In this document: positions 22,958 to 29,467 of the stretch, in pieces
How positions within the stretch are numbered: position 1 is the first letter of the stretch
Layout of the letters: each line of letters starts with the position of its first letter
Source of the DNA: W0P28-013 sp051870755
GTDB taxonomy: Bacteria > Bacteroidota > Bacteroidia > Bacteroidales > Paludibacteraceae
Assembly: GCA_051870755.1 (NCBI GenBank)
Contig: JBJECE010000033.1
Span: 1-29,467, forward strand
Direction: 5' to 3'
DNA length: 29,467 bases
Notes under the pieces: generated by a model
What the model was told of the DNA's origin: nothing
The model's database searches: none
What the model saw: only the letters and a program-made list of their open reading frames with translations
Translations under genes and position numbers: made by a program

Positions 22958-23019
22958 AATAGTGTATAGTGTTTAATGCAAAGTGCAAAACGGTTGCACC
23001 ATGCGGGTTTAGTTATATC

Positions 23020-23355
23020 TTAATAGAATAAATTGTTCAGCAAATTTGTTACCACCGACACGATGATGCTGAACAACAACGCCCACCAAAAGCCGTTCAC
23101 CTGAAAGCCGTCGAGCAGTTTGCCTGCCAACAGAATGATGATGGCATCGATGACGAGCAGAAATAGCCCGAGCGTTACTACCGTTACGGGAATGGTCAAC
23201 AGCGTCAGAAACGGTTTCAGCAGCACGTTCAACAGACCGATGACAAACGCCACGCCGATGGCCGCCCAATAACTTTTCACGCTGATGCCCGACAACAACC
23301 AAGCCGTCAGATATACGGCCAAAGCCGAAATTAACAAATTGATTATAAATGACAT
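23020..23355 (-). CDS. Small four-helix membrane protein, phage-holin-4_2 family
   Basis: A 111-residue protein with four hydrophobic segments. GVAFVIGLLNVLLKPFLTLL and VTLGLFLLVIDAIIILLAGK are the best-conserved parts of the PF04020 family (YvlD-like; the holin name is historical). The function is unknown; it is a chromosomal membrane protein in many bacteria and does not imply a prophage here. It starts 5 nt after the lipoprotein stop and precedes gltX. Confidence 0.88.
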   Translation of the reverse strand: MSFIINLLISALAVYLTAWLLSGISVKSYWAAIGVAFVIGLLNVLLKPFLTLLTIPVTVVTLGLFLLVIDAIIILLAGKLLDGFQVNGFWWALLFSIIVSVVTNLLNNLFY

Positions 23356-23360
23356 AATGT

Positions 23361-23924
23361 TTAATATTGCGTAACCGATCTCAATTCTCCATTGACGAAT
23401 TCAAAACGAAATTCGGTGGTATACAAATCATCATTATTCTTAAAGGCCCGTTTTTTATATTCCCACTCCTCGTGAACATCGTCTCCATAGGTACGAATAC
23501 TTGTCGTGTGCGGTCGTCCCATCAAAATCTGAACAGAATCTTTCGGCATATAGGTGTGCAGTTTCACAATGCCTTTTGGGGTCGAGAGTTCAAACCACTG
23601 AATATTGCGTCGTTGCTTTTTCTTCACAACGACAACATCGTCATCATCATCATCTTCTTCTATACTCACAGTATCGCAAGTGAAGTCGTTCCTGGTATGT
23701 ATCTCTGTTTCGTTGTCGCTTATGTCGTCAAAAATGCTTTGCATGGCTTTCAGATAGGATCTTAGCGCTCCTTCTGCTAATTGGTAAAGACTTGTGTCTT
23801 GCGCTTCTACGGTCGCTAATTGAGAATCATCGGCTTTTTGCGCTTGATTGTTGGCACACGAACTGCTCACGACGCAAACTATGGCGAGCAGAAATCCAAG
23901 TGTGGAGTTTAAAAGAGGTTTCAT
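23361..23924 (-). CDS. Putative lipoprotein with an Asp/Val tract
   Basis: The 187 residues begin with a signal peptide (LLNSTLGFLLAIVCVVSSSC, Cys23), so lipidation is probable although the residues before Cys are only a loose lipobox. A run of Asp followed by Val and Lys (EEDDDDDDVVVVKKK) is encoded by a GAT/GTT-type triplet repeat (about 23627-23664). The C-terminal part, DSVQILMGRPHTTSIRTYGD and EFRFEFVNGELRSVTQY, has the shape of a BamE/SmpA-like fold (conserved short motif with GxP, then strands), which is my inference and uncertain. It sits 8 nt after the endonuclease stop. Confidence 0.65.
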   Translation of the reverse strand: MKPLLNSTLGFLLAIVCVVSSSCANNQAQKADDSQLATVEAQDTSLYQLAEGALRSYLKAMQSIFDDISDNETEIHTRNDFTCDTVSIEEDDDDDDVVVVKKKQRRNIQWFELSTPKGIVKLHTYMPKDSVQILMGRPHTTSIRTYGDDVHEEWEYKKRAFKNNDDLYTTEFRFEFVNGELRSVTQY

Positions 23925-23932
23925 GGGTATAT

Positions 23933-24751
23933 TTATTTTAATGTTGGTGCGTCTAATACAATTTCTGATTTTTCATATAGAGAAGGTATTATTTGTGGAT
24001 TTATTCTAAATTTTGTCCCATGATTATGACCAGTTCGAGCATCAAAATCTATATAAATATAACCTTCTTTAATTGCAGATAGAAATTTATCTATATTAAG
24101 ATTCTGCAATTTATAAACTTTATAATAATGAAAATATTTCTTGGAGTTTTCAGTCTTTGTTTCAAAAATCACAAAAAAGCAATTTAATAATTTTGTACGA
24201 GCTTTTCCAAATAAGTCATCAAATCCCCAATAAGGTATGATGTCTAAATCATTAAGATGCCCAACTCTTTTCTTGATTGATTGTAACCAAATATGATCTT
24301 TTTCTGACACTTGTTTAGCATTGAACTTAATACAAACCTTGCGCTCTGCATCATTTATAAAAACACTGAATCCCCTTGTATATGTCAATGAATTTAGAGT
24401 TGCTCTAAAGGATTTTTCATCACTTGGGTATGTCAATCCTGCTTCTTGATGTTTCCAGCCATATTTTGGGAGTAATAAAGAAGGAACTATCTTTAATGCT
24501 CGTGGAGATGGCTCCATGTGGAATAATGTAAGCAAAGAGGTAGTATCATCTCGTTGTGTTTTCAACTCCCATTCTGCGGCATTAGGTATCGGTAAGTTAT
24601 TTTCTGGAATACCTAACAAGTCTTCTAACTTATTACCTGCTGCACCATCATTACTTTTACGAGTTGTATTTTCAATCCAGCCTAATTTTTCTATTTTCTT
24701 AAATTCTTTTATAAGCTCTTGCTTACTTATTGGTTTTAAATCCATACTCAT
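23933..24751 (-). CDS. Type II restriction endonuclease, MvaI/BcnI family
   Basis: The 272-residue protein has the N-terminal block NDGAAGNKLEDLLGIPENN and then AAEWELKTQRDDTTSLLTLF. The E62-L-K64 pair is the probable PD-(D/E)xK metal site. I recognise the arrangement G-N-x-LE-x-LLGI ... ELKT ... TLF from the MvaI/BcnI family, monomeric enzymes that cut CC(W/S)GG-type sites. The specificity here is not known. The position often held by Asp before the ExK reads Asn (IPNAAEWELK), so activity cannot be assumed. It begins 2 nt after the methyltransferase stop, as a co-expressed pair. The DNA is much more AT-rich than aspS or gltX, pointing to horizontal acquisition. Confidence 0.85.
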   Translation of the reverse strand: MSMDLKPISKQELIKEFKKIEKLGWIENTTRKSNDGAAGNKLEDLLGIPENNLPIPNAAEWELKTQRDDTTSLLTLFHMEPSPRALKIVPSLLLPKYGWKHQEAGLTYPSDEKSFRATLNSLTYTRGFSVFINDAERKVCIKFNAKQVSEKDHIWLQSIKKRVGHLNDLDIIPYWGFDDLFGKARTKLLNCFFVIFETKTENSKKYFHYYKVYKLQNLNIDKFLSAIKEGYIYIDFDARTGHNHGTKFRINPQIIPSLYEKSEIVLDAPTLK

Positions 24752-24753
24752 AA

Positions 24754-25530
24754 TTATTCAAACAAATTAGATTGTTTTACTTTGATTATCTCTTTCGTAT
24801 TTTGATTTCTTTGTATTCTATCTTCTGCCATTTTACAATATATAGGAGAAAGTTCAATCCCTATATAATTTCTGTTATTAGCAAGAGCTGCTACTGCTGT
24901 AGTACCACTTCCCATAAATGGATCCAAAACGATTTGTGCTGTTGTGGAAGAAATTATTCTATCTATTAAAGCTACGGGGAAAGGAGCAGGATGCTCATTT
25001 TTAAGTTCTTGAGTAAATTCCCATACATCACCAACCGCATTTGCTTTCGGTGCTAATTTAAAATCAGGTTTAGCAATCAAATAAATTACTTCGTATGTCG
25101 GCAAAAAATATCCAGGATTAAAATTAATACCACCTTTGCGTCGCCAAATAATTATTTGACGGACAGGAAATCCTTTGACAATTTCGCTTCTATCTTGCAA
25201 TACGCCTGCTTGAACACGCCACTTATGATTATAAAAAATGGCACCATCATTTTTTAATAATCTCCACATTTCTAACAAACAATTATGTTGCCACTCGTTA
25301 TATTTATCAATTGGCATACAATCGTCATAATGTGAATATCCATTTTGTAAAGCAGCATTCGCCCATTTTCCACTTGTAGTACATGGCTTCATCCCATTAC
25401 CAGTAGAATTTTTTAGATTATAAGGAGGTGATGTTACGATTAAATCAATAGAATTATCAGGTAATCGTTTCATATTTTCTAAACAATCACCACAAATAAT
25501 TTTATTAAGATACAATGATATATCGTTCAT
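24754..25530 (-). CDS. Type II DNA methyltransferase, beta class, probably N4-cytosine
   Basis: With the ATG at 25530 the enzyme has 258 residues. Catalytic motif IV TSPPYNL (SPPY, residues 34-37) comes first, and the AdoMet motif LDPFMGSGTTAVAAL comes near residue 205. This order defines the beta class, and SPPY is the form typical of N4-cytosine methylases. CGDCLENMKRLPDNSIDLIV precedes motif IV, and NYIGIELSPIYCKMAEDRI follows motif I, as usual. It should protect the site cut by the endonuclease downstream. The open frame extends further upstream through repeats into aspS, but that part is only the antisense-free overlap of a different frame. The gene starts 26 nt after the aspS stop and shares the AT-rich composition of the endonuclease. 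Confidence 0.9.
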   Translation of the reverse strand: MNDISLYLNKIICGDCLENMKRLPDNSIDLIVTSPPYNLKNSTGNGMKPCTTSGKWANAALQNGYSHYDDCMPIDKYNEWQHNCLLEMWRLLKNDGAIFYNHKWRVQAGVLQDRSEIVKGFPVRQIIIWRRKGGINFNPGYFLPTYEVIYLIAKPDFKLAPKANAVGDVWEFTQELKNEHPAPFPVALIDRIISSTTAQIVLDPFMGSGTTAVAALANNRNYIGIELSPIYCKMAEDRIQRNQNTKEIIKVKQSNLFE

Positions 25531-25533
25531 TTT

Positions 25534-25563
25534 TACTCTTACTCTTACTCTTACTCTTACTCT
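25534..25563 (-). repeat. Five AGAGTA hexamers across the aspS stop and the methylase leader
   Basis: TACTCT is repeated five times on plus without a mismatch. On minus this reads AGAGTA x5 and supplies the aspS stop codon, four further in-frame TAA codons, and a purine-rich stretch directly ahead of the methylase ATG. Confidence 0.9.
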
Positions 25564-27311
25564 TTCACCTCTACTTTCAGTCCCAACTCGTCGAGTTGCG
25601 ATTGGTCGATGAAGCCCGGCGCATCGAGCATGACGTCGCGTCCCGAGTTGTTTTTCGGGAAGGCGATGCAGTCGCGTATGCTGTCCAAGCCGGCAAAGAG
25701 CGACACAAAACGGTCGAGGCCGTAAGCCAAACCGCCGTGAGGTGGCGCACCGAATTTGAAGGCATTCATCAAGAAACCGAATTTGGCTTGCGCCTGTTCG
25801 GGCGTGAATCCGAGTATTTCGAACACCTTTTCCTGCAACTTGGCATCGTGGATACGGATGCTGCCGCCGCCCACTTCCACGCCGTTGATGACCATGTCGT
25901 AGGCGTTGGCGCGTACGCTGGCGGGGTCGGTGTCGAGCAGCGGAATGTCTTCGGGCTTGGGCGAAGTAAACGGATGGTGCATGGCCATCAGGCGTTGTTC
26001 TTCGTCGCTCCATTCGTACATCGGGAAATCGATCACCCACAAGCAACTGAATTTGTTCGGGTCGCGCAAACCGAGTTGTTTACCCATTTCGAGACGCAAT
26101 TCGCAGAGTTGTTTGCGGGTTTTCATCGCATCGGCACCGCTGAGAATCAGAATCAAATCGCCGGCTTCGGCCTGCATGGCGGCTTTCAGTTGTTGCAACA
26201 CGTCCTGCGTGTAGAATTTATCGACGCTCGATTTCACGCTGCCGTCGGCCTCCACGCGGGCGTAAACCATGCCTTTGGCGCCGATTTGCGGACGTTTCAC
26301 AAATTCGGTCAGTGCATCGAGTTGCTTGCGTGTGTACGATGCCGCACCTTTGGCGCAAATGCCGCCGATGTAGGCTGCCTCGTCGAACACGCCGAAGCCG
26401 TGGCCTTTCAGCACGTCCATCAGTTCCACAAATCGCATGTCGAAACGTGTGTCGGGTTTGTCGCTGCCGTAGAATTTCATGGCGTCGTGCCACGTCATGC
26501 GCGGCAGTTTGGGCAGGTCGATGCCTTTGATTGTTTTGAACAAATGGCGGCTCATGCCTTCGAACATATTCAAAATGTCTTCCTGCTCGACAAACGACAT
26601 TTCGCAATCGATTTGGGTAAATTCGGGCTGACGGTCGGCACGCAAATCCTCGTCGCGGAAACATTTCACAATCTGGAAATAGCGGTCGAATCCGCTGACC
26701 ATCAACAGTTGTTTCAGTGTTTGCGGACTTTGCGGCAGAGCGTAGAATTGTCCTTGATTCATGCGGCTCGGCACCACGAAATCGCGCGCGCCTTCGGGCG
26801 TGGAATTGACCAAAACGGGCGTTTCCACTTCCAAAAATCCCTGTTCGTCAAGATAGCGACGTACCTCGAAAGCCATTTTGTGGCGCAGTTCGAGATTTTT
26901 GCGCACGCACGCACGACGCAAGTCGAGATAACGGTATTTCATGCGCAGATCGTCGCCGCCGTCGGTCTCGTCCTCGATGGTGAATGGCGGCGTGGCAGCC
27001 GCGTTCAATACGTTCAGTTCGGAAACGATGATTTCGATGTCGCCCGTGGGCATATTGGCGTTTTTGCTGTAACGCTCGGCCACGATGCCCGTGGCTTGAA
27101 TGACGTATTCGCGCCCGAGATGATTGGCTTTGTCGCACAATTCGGAATCAACCTCCTGATTGAAAGCGAGTTGCGTAATTCCGTAACGGTCGCGCAAGTC
27201 GATGAAAGTCATTCCGCCCATTTTGCGGATGCGTTGCACCCATCCGGCAAGGGTTACCGTTTGTCCGATGTTGGCGGCACGAAGTTCGCCGCAAGTTGTT
27301 GTTCTGTACAT
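25557..27311 (-). CDS. aspS: Aspartyl-tRNA synthetase
   Basis: A 584-residue class II synthetase with an N-terminal OB anticodon domain (TVTLAGWVQRIRKMGGMTFI, then DLRDRYGITQLAF). The catalytic core has FRDEDLRADRQPEFTQIDCE (motif 2), the bacterial GAD insertion, and motif 3 in GLAYGLDRFVSLFAG. It attaches Asp to its tRNA. The ATG at 27311 (MYRTTTCGEL) is preferred to the TTG two codons upstream. The C-terminus VEVKE is encoded just where the AGAGTA repeats begin. It is divergent from ruvX and heads the minus-strand gene series. Confidence 0.95.
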   Translation of the reverse strand: MYRTTTCGELRAANIGQTVTLAGWVQRIRKMGGMTFIDLRDRYGITQLAFNQEVDSELCDKANHLGREYVIQATGIVAERYSKNANMPTGDIEIIVSELNVLNAAATPPFTIEDETDGGDDLRMKYRYLDLRRACVRKNLELRHKMAFEVRRYLDEQGFLEVETPVLVNSTPEGARDFVVPSRMNQGQFYALPQSPQTLKQLLMVSGFDRYFQIVKCFRDEDLRADRQPEFTQIDCEMSFVEQEDILNMFEGMSRHLFKTIKGIDLPKLPRMTWHDAMKFYGSDKPDTRFDMRFVELMDVLKGHGFGVFDEAAYIGGICAKGAASYTRKQLDALTEFVKRPQIGAKGMVYARVEADGSVKSSVDKFYTQDVLQQLKAAMQAEAGDLILILSGADAMKTRKQLCELRLEMGKQLGLRDPNKFSCLWVIDFPMYEWSDEEQRLMAMHHPFTSPKPEDIPLLDTDPASVRANAYDMVINGVEVGGGSIRIHDAKLQEKVFEILGFTPEQAQAKFGFLMNAFKFGAPPHGGLAYGLDRFVSLFAGLDSIRDCIAFPKNNSGRDVMLDAPGFIDQSQLDELGLKVEVKE

Positions 27312-27389
27312 AAGCAATATGTTTTTTTGATATTTTTTGCAAATAAATGTCTGAAAATCAAAAGCCTAAAATTTAGACATAATAACTGA

Positions 27390-27397
27390 CAAAATTA
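27390..27397 (-). promoter_or_regulatory. -7 element for aspS
   Basis: TAATTTTG on minus matches TAnnTTTG and would leave a leader of about 70 nt. No convincing -33 TTTG is seen. Confidence 0.4.
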
Positions 27398-27445
27398 CGA
27401 TTTTTTTTTCGTTTGCATCGTATTTTTTTGTAGATTTTTTGTACT

Positions 27446-27477
27446 TTTGGTCATTTGGTGCTTTTTTTGTACTTTTG
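27446..27477 (+). promoter_or_regulatory. Promoter of ruvX
   Basis: TTTG (27446-27449) and TACTTTTG (27470-27477) are 20 nt apart. The implied start near 27483 rules out the ORF start at 27455 and supports GTG 27500. Confidence 0.55.
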
Positions 27478-27499
27478 TGCCGCAAAATTGATACGAATT

Positions 27500-27922
27500 G
27501 TGGCGCGAATTGTGGCAATAGATTTTGGCGAAAAACGCACCGGCATCGCCGTGTCGGATGTGTTGCAATTGATAGCAAATGGCTTGACGACAGTCGATAC
27601 ATCGCAACTCGAACAGTTTTTGGGCGATTATGTCGCGCATGAACCGGTGGAACGTTTTGTCATCGGCTTGCCCAAAACATTGCGAAACGAGCCGGCTGCC
27701 ATTACCGATAAAATCATGGCTTTGGTGGAACGCTTGCACCTCCGTTTCCCACAAATTCCGGTCGATTTGTTGGACGAACGTTTTACATCAAAAATGGCGT
27801 TTCAAGCGATGATTGATGGCGGCCTGAAGAAAAAGGCACGGCAAAACAAAGCCATGATTGACCAAGTGAGTGCCACTATTTTGTTGGAAGAATACCTCGA
27901 AATGAAACGCCGAAATGCTTAA
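27500..27922 (+). CDS. ruvX: Holliday-junction-resolvase-like protein RuvX (YqgF)
   Basis: From GTG 27500 the protein has 140 residues, the usual size. The RNase H-like core is clear: VAIDFGEKRTGIAVSD (catalytic Asp8), FVIGLPKTLRNEPA, LLDERFTSKMA and the C-terminal DQVSATILLEEYL. Members of this family are linked to pre-16S rRNA 5' end maturation and have been proposed as junction resolvases. The longer frame beginning at 27455 starts before the likely transcription start. The downstream membrane-protein gene begins 18 nt after the stop. Confidence 0.93.
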   Translation: MARIVAIDFGEKRTGIAVSDVLQLIANGLTTVDTSQLEQFLGDYVAHEPVERFVIGLPKTLRNEPAAITDKIMALVERLHLRFPQIPVDLLDERFTSKMAFQAMIDGGLKKKARQNKAMIDQVSATILLEEYLEMKRRNA

Positions 27923-27940
27923 TCCATAATTAGTTACGTT

Positions 27941-28558
27941 ATGAATTATAAGACATCGTTAGTAATGATTGCCTTGGCGGTTGTCGTGCCGTTGGTGGCG
28001 CAGGAGCGCAAAGTGTTTCAGGGCTGTTCCGGCGGCATGATGTTGCATGTCGGCTATCTGTTTGGCGAGAATGGCGCGGCGCCGTATGCCCCACAGGGTG
28101 TTACCTATGGCGTTGGCGGTGCAGCGCGTGTGCATCTGTTCGACCATTTGCGCATTGGTGGCGAAGGCTATGTTTCGACCATGCCGTCGTCGTTTACCGA
28201 TCGTCGCGATGTGTTGCGCAAGGGTAGTTATGTGCGTAATGGTTGGGGCGGCTTGCTGGCCGATGCTTATTGGCGTTTGGATAAAGCGTGGCCGTATGTC
28301 GGTGCAATGGTGGGCGGTGGTGCCGTGCATAGTTTGTATCTCATGGACGGCAGTCAGGACGATTGGCAGCCGGAAACAGCGTCATTACTCAACAAGCAGA
28401 GTTATTTTTGCGTGGCGCCATTCGTTGGTTGCGATTATCTGCTGACGCCGCGTGTACACCTCACGTTTAAGTTGGATTGGGTCATCGCCATTCATGATAA
28501 ACAGTTGGTGGCTCCTACGGGACCTCGCTTCTATTTCGGATTCATGTTTTGTCATTGA
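27941..28558 (+). CDS. Outer-membrane beta-barrel protein of unknown role
   Basis: The 205 residues start with a signal peptide (YKTSLVMIALAVVVPLVAQ), followed by alternating hydrophobic/aromatic strands rich in Gly: GGMMLHVGYLFG, GVGGAARVHLFDHLRIGGEG, WGGLLADAYWRL, YVGAMVGGGAVHS, CVAPFVGCDYLLTP and VHLTFKLDWVIA. It ends with FYFGFMFCH. This is the pattern of small eight-stranded barrels of Bacteroidota; the family is not identified further. It is likely co-transcribed with ruvX. Confidence 0.7.
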   Translation: MNYKTSLVMIALAVVVPLVAQERKVFQGCSGGMMLHVGYLFGENGAAPYAPQGVTYGVGGAARVHLFDHLRIGGEGYVSTMPSSFTDRRDVLRKGSYVRNGWGGLLADAYWRLDKAWPYVGAMVGGGAVHSLYLMDGSQDDWQPETASLLNKQSYFCVAPFVGCDYLLTPRVHLTFKLDWVIAIHDKQLVAPTGPRFYFGFMFCH

Positions 28559-28646
28559 TGATTTAATTTCTTCAGTTTCTTTCTCAACGCAACGTGATAT
28601 TCCAAGTTCTTCAGTTATAATAGTTTCAATATCATGTTCTCATCAA
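28559..28646. other. Coding remnant between the barrel gene and the minus-strand frame
   Basis: On minus, a frame offset from the neighbouring pseudogene reads EHDIETIITEELGISRCVEK and then ETEEIK, a natural-looking acidic helical sequence cut by stop codons. It probably continues the broken gene to its right. Confidence 0.35.
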
Positions 28647-29135
28647 TCACAACTTTTCTATTTTCTTTAATTGACTTTCAGTCATAATTACTTTTTTAGT
28701 CATAGTATTCATTTTCTTATGTTCTCTTAATGTTTCTCGTATAGTTTCAGTGATTATGTGTTTTAATTGATCATATTCTTGGTTTTCGGAGAATGTGTTA
28801 TAACATTTAATATTAGTGATATAAACGTTTCCTTGATTAGATACTATATAATCAACAATCCATTGTGTGTTGCGTTTATTACCTTTTCGCCTTTGTAATA
28901 TTTTTATTAGTTCACTTTTACTATACCTTTCTATCTCTTGTCACATCAATACACTCTTAAATTTCAATTGCCCTTTACTGCCATATTCCAACGAAACACA
29001 ACGACGTTTTATTTGATATTCAACTTCCCAATACTTTGTTTTTGCGTTGTCAATATTATAAGCACAATTTTTAATCAGAAACTCAATGTATTCATTTTCC
29101 CTTTGTCGCACACGATCTAAAACATATATTTCCAT
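28647..29135 (-). pseudogene. Unknown gene interrupted by one in-frame TGA
   Basis: From ATG 29135 the minus frame gives 64 residues (MEIYVLDRVRQRENEYIEFL ... LKFKSVLM) and a TGA at 28941-28943. In the same frame it then stays open for 97 more codons (QEIERYSKSELIKILQRRKG, NTQWIVDYIVSNQGNVYITN, KKVIMTESQLKKIEKL) to TGA at 28647. A single change such as TGG to TGA would explain the break. I do not recognise the product; it is basic, with no membrane segment. The ATG overlaps the stop of the upstream small gene (TAATG). Alternatives are two separate small genes or a sequencing error. Confidence 0.45.
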
Positions 29136-29227
29136 TACTTATAATTTTCCATTTTTTCAATTATTTCTTTTGAAAATTCATCTAATGTTATTGCGCCAAA
29201 ACGAGAAATAATTTCATCGTCATTCAT
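29135..29227 (-). CDS. Very small coupled gene (30 residues)
   Basis: MNDDEIISRFGAITLDEFSK then EIIEKMENYK. The ATG overlaps the TGA of the preceding tiny gene (ATGA, 29224-29227) and its TAA overlaps the next ATG. The sequence reads smoothly on from the preceding frame (EFEARG + MNDDEI), so both may be halves of one about 56-residue gene broken by a one-base change at a GGGG run. Confidence 0.4.
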   Translation of the reverse strand: MNDDEIISRFGAITLDEFSKEIIEKMENYK

Positions 29228-29304
29228 ACCCCTCTTGCCTCAAATTCTTCATAAAACAAGTCTAAGTTTCTTTGTTCTTCTTCATTTAATTCCACTTTAT
29301 CCAT
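29224..29304 (-). CDS. Very small gene (26 residues), first behind a strong promoter
   Basis: MDKVELNEEEQRNLDLFYEE then FEARGV. Acidic and probably helical, it begins about 45 nt after a consensus promoter and ends inside the next ATG. No family recognised. Confidence 0.4.
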   Translation of the reverse strand: MDKVELNEEEQRNLDLFYEEFEARGV

Positions 29305-29350
29305 ATTGTATTGTTTTTTTTGGTTTAATTATAAATACATCACTCTACTG

Positions 29351-29381
29351 CAAATATACAACAAATTTTTGATATTGTCAA
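29351..29381 (-). promoter_or_regulatory. Consensus promoter for the small-gene operon
   Basis: On minus, TTG (29381-29379) in TTGACA and TATATTTG (29358-29351), 20 nt apart, match both Bacteroidota promoter elements. This is one of the best promoters in the window. Confidence 0.65.
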
Positions 29382-29394
29382 TTTCTATGTTAAT

Positions 29395-29424
29395 GAAAAA
29401 ATCCTGCAAGAGAACTTGCAGGAT
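29395..29424 (-). terminator. Rho-independent terminator
   Basis: A perfect 10-bp stem ATCCTGCAAG / CTTGCAGGAT with a 4-nt loop (29401-29424) is followed on minus by a T run (29400-29396). It begins one base after a TGA codon on the same strand (29427-29425). Confidence 0.85.
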
Positions 29425-29446
29425 TCACCACTTTTTAGTATCTTTG
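29416..29446 (+). promoter_or_regulatory. Possible plus-strand promoter at the right edge
   Basis: TTG (29416-29418) and TATCTTTG (29439-29446) are 20 nt apart and would drive a gene beyond the window. The same bases could instead be the end of a minus-strand gene, so this is uncertain. Confidence 0.35.
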
Positions 29447-29467
29447 CATTTACACTCAAAGTCACAA
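29425..29467 (-). CDS. C-terminal end of a minus-strand gene (partial)
   Basis: The frame entering from the right edge reads CDFECKCKDTKKW and stops at TGA (29425-29427), immediately followed by a perfect terminator hairpin with a T run. That arrangement suggests a true gene end. Too short to identify. Confidence 0.35.
   Translation of the reverse strand, partial: CDFECKCKDTKKW

Noticed and set aside
21521..22969. A 482-codon open frame on plus
   Set aside because: Antisense shadow of gltX, which has complete catalytic motifs on minus.
23020..23355. A prophage holin
   Set aside because: The family name is historical; no other phage gene is nearby and these proteins are common in chromosomes.
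25531..26046. Upstream extension of the methyltransferase frame
   Set aside because: The extra residues (Arg/His-rich, then a Val-Arg repeat) are the aspS gene and hexamer repeat in another frame; the methylase proper starts at 25530.
25515..27389. A 624-codon open frame on plus with a leucine-run signal-like start
   Set aside because: It is the reverse-strand shadow of aspS; the leucine run is just the TACTCT hexamer repeat read on the other strand, and the body has shadow composition (His/Phe/Gln-rich).

Overview
The window looks like a chromosomal segment of a member of the order Bacteroidales (phylum Bacteroidota); the genus cannot be fixed by eye. The reasons are repeated -7 promoter elements of the form TAnnTTTG with a TTG/TTTG about 20 nt upstream, few strong Shine-Dalgarno sites, a DUF4831 protein, the Bacteroidota form of UvrA, and housekeeping genes (aspS, gltX, ruvX) of this lineage by sequence character. 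No rRNA, tRNA or CRISPR array was seen. Identifications rest on motif and family recognition from the translated sequence; no database search was run.

Region 1 (1-4.9 kb, mostly minus strand) is a defence-type block. An IS3-like element end (1-55) interrupts a four-helix-bundle gene whose ATG overlaps the stop of hsdS, and hsdS in turn overlaps hsdM (ATGA at both joints). No hsdR is visible. hsdS carries a G8 tract and a 12-bp tandem repeat, and the 3' end of hsdM has six 9-bp repeats. Upstream lie a very acidic unknown gene and an HD-domain gene that appears frameshifted. An 85-bp promoter-bearing segment is present twice, in front of hsdM and in front of the acidic gene.

Region 2 (5.0-9.0 kb, plus) is GC-richer core sequence: a DUF4831 envelope protein followed 10 nt later by uvrA.

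Region 3 (9.0-21.3 kb, plus) is a surface-polysaccharide locus. A conserved-looking block (membrane dehydratase of the WbpM/CapD type, WecA/MraY-like initiating transferase, UDP-glucose dehydrogenase, UDP-HexNAc dehydrogenase) is followed by an AT-richer block (Wzx, two left-handed-beta-helix acyltransferases, Wzy, a pyruvyl-transferase family protein, one GT4 glycosyltransferase). Together they would supply activated sugars, load the first sugar on undecaprenyl phosphate, decorate, flip and polymerise a repeat unit. Only one ordinary glycosyltransferase is present, so part of the pathway must be elsewhere. A G9 tract lies at the start of the first acyltransferase, and a 500-bp gap holds three hairpins with a shared ATGGC loop, bracketed by a 20-bp direct repeat. 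A bidirectional terminator closes the locus.

Region 4 (21.4-27.3 kb, minus) reads aspS, then an AT-rich type II restriction-modification pair of the MvaI/BcnI kind, a lipoprotein, a small holin-like membrane protein, and gltX. The RM pair looks inserted directly behind aspS, where five AGAGTA hexamers fill the junction.

Region 5 (27.4-29.5 kb) has ruvX and an outer-membrane beta-barrel gene on plus. An AT-rich stretch on minus follows, where very short overlapping genes and interrupted frames sit behind an excellent promoter; at the right edge are a perfect terminator hairpin and a probable partial gene.
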